Below, one piece after another: positions 1 to 8,111 of a stretch of 64,000 bases of DNA. Position 1 is the stretch's first letter. Each line of letters begins with the position of its first letter. Position numbers and translations under genes: made by a program. Source of the stretch: DATJBF01 sp035515475 (GTDB taxonomy: Bacteria; Verrucomicrobiota; Verrucomicrobiia; Palsa-1439); contig DATJBF010000005.1 in the NCBI GenBank assembly GCA_035515475.1, positions 62,001-126,000 on the forward strand, read 5' to 3'. The notes below the pieces were generated by a model. That model was given only the letters and a program-made list of their open reading frames with translations, was not told the origin of the DNA and made no database searches.

Positions 1-684
1 CATGAATCCCAGCACCAGCGGCAAGGCGAGCCCCCACAGCAGCCGCATCAGGAAGAAGAACAGGTTGCCATGGATCGACCACAGCGACGGGATGAACGTG
101 CGGGCGAGATTGGGGTCGTAATCTCTCAGGAGCACCACGGTGGCCAGCACGACCAGGCAGCGCAAGCCAACGGCTCCCAAAACGATCTGTGTGAACCGGA
201 GCAGGTGCTCGAACGAGAGCCGGCGCATCAGGAGATACCAGTGGCCGAGGATCATGCCCACCGTCGCGGCCCCCAGCAGCAGGGCGCCGGACAATACGCT
301 CGCGTCGAAAAACCCCGGTGCGGTGGTCACGATGCCCCGGGCGGCCAAGGTTTGTTCCGCCAATGGCAGTAATCCAAAGATGAAACCGACAAAGCCCGAC
401 GTAATGAGGAGCACGCGGCCAAGGTCCGGCCTGCTGAGCCGGAACGCTCCGTAAGCCGCCGTGGCACCGATGACCGTCAGGCCGAGGAACCGCACGGCCA
501 TCCAGTCCGACTGCAGGGAGATTTTCGCCAGCAGAAGTGCCGCGGCAGTCACCACCGCACTGAGCAGGCTGGTGAACGTGAAGAAGCTCGAACGGATTTC
601 GCGGGGCGGTACCAGACAGAGCATCAGCAAGGTACCGATGCTCAGTTCGGTCAGGACAATGGAAAGGACCTGAATCAGTTTCAT
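1..684 (-). CDS. Partial polytopic membrane protein, function not recognised
   Basis: The frame runs leftwards from an ATG at 684 and is still open at the window edge, so at least 228 residues are visible and the C-terminus is missing. The translation is very hydrophobic, with about six membrane helices in the visible part; it begins MKLIQVLSIV and contains a GHWYLLMRR turn. I do not recognise a family. It lies on the same strand as, and just downstream of, the Ser/Thr kinase gene, with a gap of about 70 bases, so co-transcription is possible. It could be an anchor subunit of a redox enzyme or a general integral membrane protein; nothing visible decides this. Confidence 0.6.
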   Translation of the reverse strand, partial: MKLIQVLSIVLTELSIGTLLMLCLVPPREIRSSFFTFTSLLSAVVTAAALLLAKISLQSDWMAVRFLGLTVIGATAAYGAFRLSRPDLGRVLLITSGFVGFIFGLLPLAEQTLAARGIVTTAPGFFDASVLSGALLLGAATVGMILGHWYLLMRRLSFEHLLRFTQIVLGAVGLRCLVVLATVVLLRDYDPNLARTFIPSLWSIHGNLFFFLMRLLWGLALPLVLGFM

Positions 685-757
685 TCGTCAAGCAGCCTTG
701 GTTGGCGCGGCGCTGGATATCGTCCCCGGTGTCCCGTGGCCCACTGCACAGCGCACA

Positions 758-2128
758 CTACTGGCCCACGACGACGACCGAGTTCGAGCTACCGTAGCCG
801 TCGGGCACCAGTGAGGGATTCTCCGGGTCGGCCATCCATTTGCCGTCCACGATCAGTTTGTACACGTAGCGGCCTGCCGGGAGTCGCACAGTCGCGGCCC
901 ATTCGCCGTTCGGTTTCTTGTGCATGGGCGTCTCCGTCGGGCTCCAATTGTTGAAGTCACCGGCTACCGCCACGGTATTCGCTGTGGGAGCGGTCAGCGT
1001 GAACTCGATGTTCCAGAGCTTCGGCGGTGGTGGCGGCGGTGGTGGCGGCGGCGTTGCCGGTGGCGTCGGTTTTGGAGGTTTCACGACTGCCGTCGTCGTG
1101 GGTGTCGGTTTCGAAACCGTCGTCTTCTTTTGTGGTCGCGTGGCGGCCGGCTTGTGGAGGAACCAATACGCCAGGGCCAGTACGCCGATGGCCGCCAAGA
1201 TGCCCACGATGAGATTGATGATCAGCGGCACCGGGGACTTTCTCGGCGGCGGAGGAAGCGGTTCTGGCGGTTTCGGTTCCGGATGCAGGTCGACGCCCAG
1301 CCGCTTGGCGGTGGCCTCGGTCTTGGCCTCCTTGAGGTCCTCCAGCAGCGCGTCGTAATCGCGGTAGCGGAGGAGAATGCTCTTGTTAAGCATTTTGTCC
1401 ACGACTTCTTCCGTCTTGCGGGTGACGTCCGCGCCGAAATCGCGGAGCAGCGGAGGTTTCTCGTTGAGCCGTTTCTCGGCAAGTTCCTCGGGCGTGTCGG
1501 CTTCAAAAGGTGGGTGGCCCGTCAGCATCTGGAACAACGTGGCCCCGAGGCTGTACACGTCGCTGCGGAAATCTTCCGCGCGTCGTCCGACCCGCTCGGG
1601 GGAGATATAGTACGGCGAACCCCAGATGCCTTCGCCGGGCGCGACCTCGACGTTGGCCAGTTTGGCCAGCCCGAAGTCGAGGATCTTGGCTCCGGTGTCG
1701 TTGGTAACGAAGATATTCGCCGGCTTGATGTCGCCGTGGATCATTTGGTTCTTGTAGGCGGCGCGCAGCCCCTCGACAACGTCGGTCGCCAGGTCGAGGG
1801 CGCGCTCCTCGTTCATCGGCCCGTCCTTTTCGATGATCTCGCGCACGGTGCGGCCCTTGAGCAACTCCATCACGATGTAGTACTGCGCCGATTCCTCGCC
1901 GACGAAATAGATCTGGACGATGTGGGGGTGGCTGATGGCGGCTGCACTGCGGGCTTCTTCCAGGAAATCGTTGAGGAACTTCGGATCGCGCGCCAGGTTT
2001 TCGCGCAGGACCTTGATGGCCACTTCACGATTGAGCGTCGGATCGAACGCGCGGAAAACTGTGCCCATGCCTCCGTGCGCGATTTCCTCGAGCAAGTTGA
2101 AATGACCCAGCTTTGACGAAAGCGCCAT
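758..2128 (-). CDS. Membrane-bound Ser/Thr protein kinase with C-terminal CBM48-like glycogen-binding domain
   Basis: A Hanks-type kinase of 456 residues. The N-terminal kinase domain shows the glycine loop (HGGMGTVF, about 18-25), the ATP lysine in VAIKVL (about 39), the catalytic loop HGDIKPANIF (131-140) and DFG (151-153). The usual HRD is HGD, so it is a non-RD kinase. One membrane helix follows at about 299-321, then a Pro/Thr-rich linker with a long proline run, then about 85 residues with the AMPK-beta/isoamylase-type fold signature (VAGDFNNWSP, AGRYVYKLIVDG). In the usual topology the kinase is cytoplasmic and the carbohydrate-binding module is outside. Substrates are unknown. It is divergent from yggS and starts with ATG at 2128. 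Confidence 0.9.
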   Translation of the reverse strand: MALSSKLGHFNLLEEIAHGGMGTVFRAFDPTLNREVAIKVLRENLARDPKFLNDFLEEARSAAAISHPHIVQIYFVGEESAQYYIVMELLKGRTVREIIEKDGPMNEERALDLATDVVEGLRAAYKNQMIHGDIKPANIFVTNDTGAKILDFGLAKLANVEVAPGEGIWGSPYYISPERVGRRAEDFRSDVYSLGATLFQMLTGHPPFEADTPEELAEKRLNEKPPLLRDFGADVTRKTEEVVDKMLNKSILLRYRDYDALLEDLKEAKTEATAKRLGVDLHPEPKPPEPLPPPPRKSPVPLIINLIVGILAAIGVLALAYWFLHKPAATRPQKKTTVSKPTPTTTAVVKPPKPTPPATPPPPPPPPPPKLWNIEFTLTAPTANTVAVAGDFNNWSPTETPMHKKPNGEWAATVRLPAGRYVYKLIVDGKWMADPENPSLVPDGYGSSNSVVVVGQ

Positions 2129-2229
2129 GAACCTTACGCATTCTAGTGATTCTTATCTCGGGCGCAAGCTTTGTTGTCAGTTTCCGGCAGGGCCGATTTT
2201 CGGGCCTCCGGCAGGGGTCCAGCCCCGCC

Positions 2230-2259
2230 TTGCGGTCCGTCGGGGTTTCCGAATACAAT
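2230..2259 (+). promoter_or_regulatory. Candidate sigma-70 promoter for yggS-proC, leaderless
   Basis: TTGCGG at 2230-2235 and TACAAT at 2254-2259 are separated by 18 bases. The preferred GTG start of yggS is at 2266, where transcription would be expected to begin, so the mRNA would have little or no leader. No Shine-Dalgarno sequence precedes the GTG. Confidence 0.45.
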
Positions 2260-2265
2260 GGCGCT

Positions 2266-2949
2266 GTGGACGAGGTCGCCCATAACCTCGATCGCGTTCG
2301 GGGACGAATGCGAGCCGCGGCGGCGCGCGCGGGGCGCCGATCCGAGGACGTGACCTTGGTCGCCGTCAGCAAGACGGTGGAGCCCGAGCGGCTCGAGGCC
2401 GCACTGGCGGCGGGCCAGATGTTGTTTGGCGAAAGCCGGCTGCAGGAGGCCAAGGCCAAGATCCCATTGGTATCGGGCCGCGCGCACTGGCACATGGTGG
2501 GCCACCTGCAGTCGAACAAGGCCCGCGACGCCGTGGCGTTGTTTGAGTTGATTCATTCCGTCGATAGCGTGAGACTGGCGGTTGAATTGAACAAATGGGC
2601 CGAGCGCGCCGGCAAGACACAGGTGATCCTGCTCGAAGTAAACGCGTCGGGCGAGGCCAGCAAGTTCGGGTTGGAGCCCGAAGACGTCGAGGCCGCGCTG
2701 CGCGAGATCAACCGACTGCCGCGTTTGGAGGTGCAGGGACTGATGACCATCGCGCCCTTGAGGGACAACGTCGACGAAGTCCGGCCCTGCTTTCGCCGGC
2801 TGCGCGAACTCCGCGATCGCGCCGGGCTGCGGGAGTTGTCGATGGGCATGACCCACGACTTCGAGGTCGCGATCGAGGAAGGGGCCACGATGGTACGGAT
2901 CGGCACGGCGGTTTTTGGAGAACGACAACGACATGAGCCTACAGAATAA
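2266..2949 (+). CDS. yggS: Pyridoxal phosphate homeostasis protein (YggS/PROSC family)
   Basis: A protein of about 227 residues that binds PLP and buffers free PLP in the cytoplasm; the family has no established enzymatic activity. The PLP lysine is in LVAVSKTVEPE near the N-terminus. Other family marks are GESRLQEA, HMVGHLQSNK, GLMTIAPL, LSMGMTHDFEVAIEEGA and the closing VRIGTAVFGER. The frame is open up to an ATG at 2146, but family similarity starts only near VDEVAHNL, so I chose the GTG at 2266, which also fits the promoter just upstream. The 3' end overlaps the start of proC by 17 bases, the common yggS-proC pairing. Confidence 0.92.
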   Translation: MDEVAHNLDRVRGRMRAAAARAGRRSEDVTLVAVSKTVEPERLEAALAAGQMLFGESRLQEAKAKIPLVSGRAHWHMVGHLQSNKARDAVALFELIHSVDSVRLAVELNKWAERAGKTQVILLEVNASGEASKFGLEPEDVEAALREINRLPRLEVQGLMTIAPLRDNVDEVRPCFRRLRELRDRAGLRELSMGMTHDFEVAIEEGATMVRIGTAVFGERQRHEPTE

Positions 2950-3751
2950 GACCATCGCGTTCATCGGTGCGGGCAACATGGGCGAAGCGCTGATTCGTGG
3001 GCTGCTGTCGGCAAAAACTGTCCAGCCGTCCCAAGTGATTGCCACGGACGTGCGCCCCGAGCGGCGTGAATTCCTGGCCCGGACGTTCGGCGTCCGGACC
3101 GGCCACGACAACGCCGACGCGGCCCGGGCCGCCGACATCATCCTGCTCGGCGTCAAACCCCAGCAGATGAGCGAGGCGTTGGCCGGCGTCAAGTCCGTTA
3201 TGGCCAGGTCCAAGTTGTGTATCAGTATCGCCGCCGGTGTTACCACCGCCCGCATCGAACGCGAACTGGGAGGCCAGGCGCGCGTCATCCGCGTGATGCC
3301 AAACACGCCGGCGCTGGTGGGCGCCGGGGCGGCGGCGTTGGCGAAGGGAGCGCACGCGACCGACGCGGACGTGCGAACAGCCGAGACGATTCTGGGCGCG
3401 GTGGGCATCACGGTCCGTGTTGAAGAGAACCTCCTCGATGCCGTGACAGCGCTCAGCGGCAGCGGGCCCGCGTATGTTTTCCGCGTGACGGAAGCAATGA
3501 TCGACGGGGGTATCGCCGCCGGGCTTGATGAAACCCTGGCGAGAAAACTGGCGATCCAGACGGTCTGGGGCGCAGCGAAGTTGATGGCCGACAGCGGCCG
3601 GGCGCCGGAGGAGTTGCGTCGACAGGTCACTTCACCCGGTGGTACGACGGAGGCGGCGCTGAGAGTGATGAACGATCGCCGGCTGGCGGAAACTTTCGCC
3701 GAGGCGATCAAGGCGGCGGAAAATCGCTCGCGGGAACTTTCTGGCGCTTGA
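2933..3751 (+). CDS. proC: Pyrroline-5-carboxylate reductase
   Basis: Catalyses the last step of proline synthesis, reducing pyrroline-5-carboxylate with NAD(P)H in the cytoplasm. The 272-residue product has the Rossmann motif FIGAGNMGEAL at its N-terminus, LLGVKPQQM, the MPNTPALVG loop, ALSGSGPAYVF, and the family signature RRQVTSPGGTTEAAL near the C-terminus. The length is normal for the family. The ATG at 2933 is preceded by GGAG at about 12 bases; an in-frame upstream ATG at 2915 lies inside yggS and is less likely. It is the second gene of the yggS-proC pair. Confidence 0.95.
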   Translation: MSLQNKTIAFIGAGNMGEALIRGLLSAKTVQPSQVIATDVRPERREFLARTFGVRTGHDNADAARAADIILLGVKPQQMSEALAGVKSVMARSKLCISIAAGVTTARIERELGGQARVIRVMPNTPALVGAGAAALAKGAHATDADVRTAETILGAVGITVRVEENLLDAVTALSGSGPAYVFRVTEAMIDGGIAAGLDETLARKLAIQTVWGAAKLMADSGRAPEELRRQVTSPGGTTEAALRVMNDRRLAETFAEAIKAAENRSRELSGA

Positions 3752-3796
3752 CCGGGCGCTCCCGTGACCGTTCGTGTCCGCCGATGAGAAAATGAT

Positions 3797-3863
3797 GCGC
3801 CAACCGCCTCCCTAGGGTCCACCACCCGGGTGTTGCACCCGGATCAAGCGAGTCGGTTGGCGC
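3797..3863. terminator. Large inverted repeat between convergent genes, possible bidirectional terminator
   Basis: GCGCCAACCG at 3797-3806 pairs exactly with CGGTTGGCGC at 3854-3863. Inside lies a second hairpin, CCGGGTG at 3826-3832 against CACCCGG at 3836-3842. It sits in the gap between proC (rightward) and the radical SAM gene (leftward). There is no T-run, so termination is inferred only from position and shape. Confidence 0.4.
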
Positions 3864-3887
3864 GAGGCTGTTTCCATTGTGTTCCAC

Positions 3888-5252
3888 CTAATAGACGAAC
3901 GTCTCGAGTTCGTACCGGGCGACGTAGGGACGTCCCCGTTGCGGGTCGAATCGCAGTGCGGCACGGATCGCCTGCTCCTGCTCGCGCATTTCTTGGGGCG
4001 TAAGCGGCTCGACGCCCAAGGCGCGGGACTCCTCATCGTAACGGCTACCGCAGTAAATCACCAGGGGCGAAAAATAAATGTAATCGCCCGTCGACAACGA
4101 AAGCTCGTTCAGTACCTCCGCGGTTTGCTGCCGGTGCGCCGCATCGAACGCCCGGCCACCCGCGCCCAGAAGCACGATCACGCCGACGGCGATGCGTGCT
4201 TCCTTGAGCGCGTGAACGCAGCGCTGCATCCGCTCGGCAGTCGCCGGTTTGCAGAGCCAGCGGAGCAGATCGTTGCTGCCGGTTTCCAGCCCGATGTACA
4301 CCCGGCGCAGTCCGTGTTCGCGCAGCCGGTGGAACTCGGGCGCCGTGTGGGACTTGCCCGTGAACACGTCGAGGAACGAACTCACCCCGTCGAAGCGCGT
4401 CTTGCTGCCGTACCACCAGTGCACGGGAACGGAATTCTGTTCGGCCGGGGGGAACTCAAAGTGTTCGTGCAGCACGCCGAAGAACTCGCGGAGCGTGTCT
4501 TCGGGCAGCGCCAGCGCGTTGGCTTGGCCCAGCAGAATCGAGCGTCGGGCCCGCAATCCCTCGCCGTGGAACGCCACGGCGTCACGCACGTGCTGGCGGA
4601 ATTGCTCGGTCGTCTTGCAGTCGTAAAACACACCCCGATACAACTCGCAGAAGAGACAGCCGCCATACGCGCAGCCTTCCGTGGCCTGCAGCACGAGCGC
4701 GTTGTATTGGTCGGGGGGCAGAATGGCGACCCGCCCGTACATTTGATTGAACCGCTGGGCATCGGCCCGGGCCGCTTCGACGCCGAACTTCGTGGCGCGC
4801 TCCAAGAGCGGCGTGAGCGTTTCGACGGCCTGATGAACGGACGGTTTCCCAAACTCAATCGCGAGCGCGCCATCGTTCAGCCGTGCCAGAACCTTCACGG
4901 CCTGCGACTGGGCTTGGTCAACAACCGCGTCGGCGCTATCGGCGAGCAGTCCGCGCTCCACGCCGCCGCCCTCGTCTTTCGGGCGTTTCCGCGTGACGAG
5001 CACCCGATGAGACAGGCCGCGACGGTGATACACGTTCGGCTCGGCGACCTTCAACAGCCGGCCATCGAGGTCATAGTGCAACGCGTGTTCGGGCTGGTCG
5101 AAGTACAGCGACAATTCCGCAGGCGAGAGCGCCACGTAAACATGTCCGCCACCCGACAACCGCACTTGGATTCCCGCCGTCAGTCCGGGCACCTCGCCGA
5201 GCGTCCGGTTGCGCTGGTAGCGCAGAACCGATTGTGCGGCGGTCGCCGTCAC
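3888..5252 (-). CDS. Radical SAM protein with a CX4CX2C cluster, coupled to ahbC
   Basis: A protein of 454 residues. The likely 4Fe-4S/SAM cysteines are C194, C199 and C202 in EGCAYGGCLFC, a CX4CX2C spacing instead of the usual CX3CX2C. After it come regions typical of a radical SAM barrel (RRSILLGQANALAL, RRVYIGLETGSNDLL, GVIVLLGAGGRAFD). The first 180 residues match no domain I know. I chose the GTG at 5252 because it overlaps the ahbC stop as GTGA, indicating translational coupling; a longer reading back to 5405 would lie inside ahbC. Its coupling to ahbC suggests a role in tetrapyrrole or haem metabolism, but that is inference. The Elp3/HemN-like look of the barrel does not fix a substrate. 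Confidence 0.8.
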   Translation of the reverse strand: MTATAAQSVLRYQRNRTLGEVPGLTAGIQVRLSGGGHVYVALSPAELSLYFDQPEHALHYDLDGRLLKVAEPNVYHRRGLSHRVLVTRKRPKDEGGGVERGLLADSADAVVDQAQSQAVKVLARLNDGALAIEFGKPSVHQAVETLTPLLERATKFGVEAARADAQRFNQMYGRVAILPPDQYNALVLQATEGCAYGGCLFCELYRGVFYDCKTTEQFRQHVRDAVAFHGEGLRARRSILLGQANALALPEDTLREFFGVLHEHFEFPPAEQNSVPVHWWYGSKTRFDGVSSFLDVFTGKSHTAPEFHRLREHGLRRVYIGLETGSNDLLRWLCKPATAERMQRCVHALKEARIAVGVIVLLGAGGRAFDAAHRQQTAEVLNELSLSTGDYIYFSPLVIYCGSRYDEESRALGVEPLTPQEMREQEQAIRAALRFDPQRGRPYVARYELETFVY

Positions 5253-6454
5253 GTCCGTAAGGCCTCGCTGTAGGCCGGCTCGACCGGGGCCGGGCTGATT
5301 TCCTCGTCGGTCAGGTAACACGCAGGATCGGACGCCCACGGGTCGCCGTGCACCTGGAGAGCGCGCACGCGGAAGCTGCCCCCGCAGATGTCCTTGAACC
5401 GGCACTCGCGGCAGCGGCCCTTGAGAAGCGGGAGCCGGTTGCGGAGTTGGGCGAGCAGCGGAATCGAATTATCGCTCCACGTCGCGCTGAACGGGCGTTC
5501 CTTCACGTTGCCCAGCGTCGCGCTTTGCCAGAACTGGTCGGGATGAATGTTGCCCTGGGTGTCGATGTTGGCGATGCCGATGCCCGAGGAGTTGGCGCCC
5601 CCCCCGTTCCACTTCATCCATTCATGGACCTGCTTCGCGCGGGCCGGGTTGACGGTCTGGAGCTTCAAATAGACGTACGCGTTGTCGGCATGATTGTCGA
5701 CCGTGAGGATCTCCTTGCGCATGCCGCGTTCGTGAAACACGCGGGTCCGCGCCAGAATGATCTCCATCGCCCGGCGGATCTCGGTGGGCGTCAGTTCGTC
5801 CGCCCGATTTCCGCGGCCCGTGTACACGAGGTGATAAAAACAGGCGCGCTGGATTCCTTCGGCTTCGATGAAATTGAAAATGTCGTGCAGATCCATGCAG
5901 TTGCGGCGGGTGAGCGTGAGGCGGAGGCCGACTTTCTGTCCGACCAGTTGGCAGGCGCGGATGCCGCGTACCGCGGCGTCGAACGCGCCTTTCTTTCCGC
6001 GGAACAGGTCGTTGGTCTCGCCGATGCCATCGAGGGAGATGCCGACGTAGGCAAGTCGGATCGCTTTGAGCTGCGCTGCGATGGCCTCGTCGATGAGCGT
6101 GCCGTTGGTCGACAGTGTGACGCGCAGGCCCCTGGCCGCCGCGTAAGCCATCAACTCCATCAGGTCGGGCCGCGTCAGCGGTTCCCCACCCGAGAACAGG
6201 ACGGCGGGGATGCCGAATCCGGCCAGATCATCGAGCACGGCTTTGGCGTGGGCGTTGGTCAGTTCGCCGGGATACTTCTGGGCGTAGCTGTCCGAGTAAC
6301 AGTGCACACACCGGAGGTTGCAGGTGCGGGTAACGTTCCAGACGACGATGGGTTTACGTTCAGCGGCGGTCTTGGGGGCGTCGGGACCGTGGCCATAACG
6401 GAGGTGATCCGCCGGTTGTTCTGCTCCACAATAGAGCTTGGTGATATTGACCAT
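5249..6454 (-). CDS. ahbC: 12,18-didecarboxysiroheme deacetylase (AhbC/NirJ-type radical SAM-SPASM)
   Basis: In the siroheme-dependent haem pathway AhbC removes two acetate side chains from 12,18-didecarboxysiroheme to give iron-coproporphyrin III. The 401-residue product starts with the characteristic KLYCGAEQPADHLRYGHG segment, then KPIVVWNVTRTCNLRCVHC with C45, C49 and C52 as the SAM cluster. It ends in a SPASM-like cysteine cluster (CRECRFKDICGGSFR and DPACYL). The paralogue NirJ in haem d1 synthesis is the alternative; the nearby ahbD and ahbAB, and the lack of other nir d1 genes here, favour AhbC. The ATG at 6454 has GAGGTG about five bases upstream. Confidence 0.88.
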   Translation of the reverse strand: MVNITKLYCGAEQPADHLRYGHGPDAPKTAAERKPIVVWNVTRTCNLRCVHCYSDSYAQKYPGELTNAHAKAVLDDLAGFGIPAVLFSGGEPLTRPDLMELMAYAAARGLRVTLSTNGTLIDEAIAAQLKAIRLAYVGISLDGIGETNDLFRGKKGAFDAAVRGIRACQLVGQKVGLRLTLTRRNCMDLHDIFNFIEAEGIQRACFYHLVYTGRGNRADELTPTEIRRAMEIILARTRVFHERGMRKEILTVDNHADNAYVYLKLQTVNPARAKQVHEWMKWNGGGANSSGIGIANIDTQGNIHPDQFWQSATLGNVKERPFSATWSDNSIPLLAQLRNRLPLLKGRCRECRFKDICGGSFRVRALQVHGDPWASDPACYLTDEEISPAPVEPAYSEALRT

Positions 6455-6650
6455 TGTTCACCTCATTCAGTGCGAACCCGTAAACTGCGGCAACAGCGTT
6501 AGCACCGGCTATGCCCCGTCAAAATCGGACTCGGGGAATACTTGCGCAACTCATTGATTGGAGGAAGGATGAAAAGGGTTTTCTGGTAGGACGCCGTGTA
6601 GACTGGCCACTGGCGAGCCCGCCAAGTTGTCAGTGCCCGGTATGAGCCGG

Positions 6651-6661
6651 GACAATTTGTC
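6651..6661. promoter_or_regulatory. Putative operator GACAATTTGTC upstream of ahbC
   Basis: A perfect 5-1-5 palindrome (GACAA-T-TTGTC). A further TTGTC half-site lies at 6627-6631. Related sequences occur upstream of ahbD (10260-10365) and ahbAB (34290-34300). It is about 200 bases from the ahbC start and 40 bases from the rightward promoter at 6701, so which gene it serves is uncertain. Confidence 0.45.
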
Positions 6662-6700
6662 GGTCGGTCCCACGGGGCCCACGGCCCTGTGCAACCGTCC

Positions 6701-6730
6701 TTGACGGAGCGCGGTTGGACCCTCTATACA
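6701..6730 (+). promoter_or_regulatory. Candidate sigma-70 promoter reading towards the methyltransferase gene
   Basis: TTGACG at 6701-6706 and TATACA at 6725-6730 with an 18-base spacer. It would give a leader of about 240 bases before the ATG at 6976. Confidence 0.4.
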
Positions 6731-6975
6731 GGCTTCAGAATCCGATGTCGACAGGAGGCTCCTCCTGATGCGCCGGGCAGGTCTGTTCGGGACGGCGCCG
6801 CGTCGATTACGAATGCGGCGGTGCGTGGCTCATCAACCGGGAGCACAGGCCGAGTTTGGGGGAGATGGTCATCCAGTGAGACAACTATGGTTCAAGAAAT
6901 TCCGTCCAACAATTAAGCGGAACACCGGTTGGGCGGCCACTGAGACATGACGTCGATATCCCGCAGGGTGACATT

Positions 6976-7683
6976 ATGCCGAAACTGGACACCGAACTGC
7001 ATGTGAAGATGTTTCGGGCCGGGAAACGGCGACGAAGCCTCACTTCACGGATCCGGAAAGCGATCAAGGTGTTACTCGGCAAGGACGACGTGTACGGACT
7101 CGAATGGGGTGACCCGGACGTGTTCCCTCCCTTGCGGCACGTTCGAGATCATTTCGTCATGCCGTATCTCGCGCCTGACAAAACGGTTGTGGAGATAGGT
7201 CCTGGTGGCGGGCGGTGGACGCGCTATATGCTCTGCGCCAAACAGATTTATGCGGTTGATTACCATCAAGAAATCCTGAACGAACTCAAATCGAACTTCG
7301 ACGCTGCGAACATCGCCTGCGTCAAGAACCACGGGGACGATTTTCCGAACATACCAGATGGGTCGGTTGACTTCTTGTTTTCTTTTGGAACGTTCGTGCA
7401 CCTCGACGTCGATCTCATTGATCGCTATCTTCGAAACATGAAACCGTTGCTGAAGCCCGGGAGTCAGGTCGTCATTCAGTATTCGGACAAGACCAAGCCT
7501 CGGGGCCGGAGCAACGAAGGGTTTTCGGAGAATGACCCCGATAACATGCGAAAGCTTGTCCTGTCTCACGGCTATTCGATCCACGAAGAAGATTTGGAAA
7601 CGCTGGCGCACAGTTCGATTGTTCGGTTTGGGCCTCCCAAGGTCGGCACGGGCCCGGAGGCGACGGCGAGAGCCGGTAAGTAA
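6976..7683 (+). CDS. Class I SAM-dependent methyltransferase
   Basis: A soluble protein of 235 residues. Motif I of Rossmann-type methyltransferases is clear (VVEIGPGGGRW at about 71-81), followed by AVDYHQEIL as the acidic loop, NIPDGSVDFLFSFGTFVHLD as the motif IV region, and MKPLLKPGSQVVIQ as the next strand. The first 45 residues are basic and not part of the core fold. The substrate cannot be told from the sequence; such stand-alone enzymes modify small molecules, sugars or proteins. It is transcribed away from ahbC and has no close partner gene. The ATG at 6976 lacks a strong ribosome-binding site. Confidence 0.8.
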   Translation: MPKLDTELHVKMFRAGKRRRSLTSRIRKAIKVLLGKDDVYGLEWGDPDVFPPLRHVRDHFVMPYLAPDKTVVEIGPGGGRWTRYMLCAKQIYAVDYHQEILNELKSNFDAANIACVKNHGDDFPNIPDGSVDFLFSFGTFVHLDVDLIDRYLRNMKPLLKPGSQVVIQYSDKTKPRGRSNEGFSENDPDNMRKLVLSHGYSIHEEDLETLAHSSIVRFGPPKVGTGPEATARAGK

Positions 7684-8111
7684 CCCGCCTCAGTTCTCTT
7701 TCGCAGGCTCGCGGCGCTCATGCCGCATCGGTTATTCCGGGCTTGGTGGCTGGCTAAGCGTCTGCTCTCCGGTGGGATGCCAACGGCGGTGATTCTGATC
7801 GTGATTCTGCGGGAACACCGGACAAGTTCGGGAGGGGCGCGAATCGGTCGACGCGGGAGGGTGTTGGCTGGGCATTGGTTGCCGGCAGCGCTCCCTAAGC
7901 ATTCCACTGCGCTGCCGGCCCCAAGCTTGAGCCCGCCTGACCGTCTATCGCGACCCACGATGCCGGGGAGGGAGACGCCCCGGCGAAATTGCCTGGCCAC
8001 ACCGCAAAAGAACAAACGGGGTGAAACGTGAAAGCTGACCGGACTCAGCAAAACCGTTTCGCTAGGGTGGAATCTAGCACTTCGACGGGGAAGGAGCTAC
8101 GCTTGGCTTGT
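7684..8111. other. Intergenic region, nothing recognisable
   Basis: 428 bases between convergent genes (methyltransferase and AraC-type regulator). A 103-codon frame at 7720-8031 has no ribosome-binding site and an Arg/Pro/Ser-rich composition typical of non-coding GC-rich DNA. I see no repeat or terminator with a T-run. Confidence 0.5.

Larger units (their letters stand above)
6455..6975. other. 520-base intergenic region upstream of ahbC and of the methyltransferase gene
   Basis: No convincing gene. It holds one perfect GACAA-N-TTGTC palindrome (6651-6661) and a rightward promoter-like pair (6701-6730). A 60-codon reading frame at 6768-6950 has AGGAGG upstream, but its composition looks non-coding. 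That AGGAGG lies in a near-palindrome, CAGGAGGCTCCTCCTG (6752-6767), just before the frame's ATG. Confidence 0.5.

Noticed and set aside
5249..6454. ahbC as nirJ of haem d1 synthesis, given nirK in the same window
   Set aside because: NirK is a copper enzyme and needs no haem d1; ahbD and ahbAB here fit the haem route. Phylogeny could still change this.
6768..6950. 60-codon frame with an AGGAGG upstream
   Set aside because: The Arg-rich, domain-free translation looks non-coding; the AGGAGG lies in a near-palindrome and may be fortuitous. Conservation would be needed.
7720..8031. 103-codon frame after the methyltransferase gene
   Set aside because: No start signals, and an Arg/Pro/Ser-rich translation with no recognisable domain.
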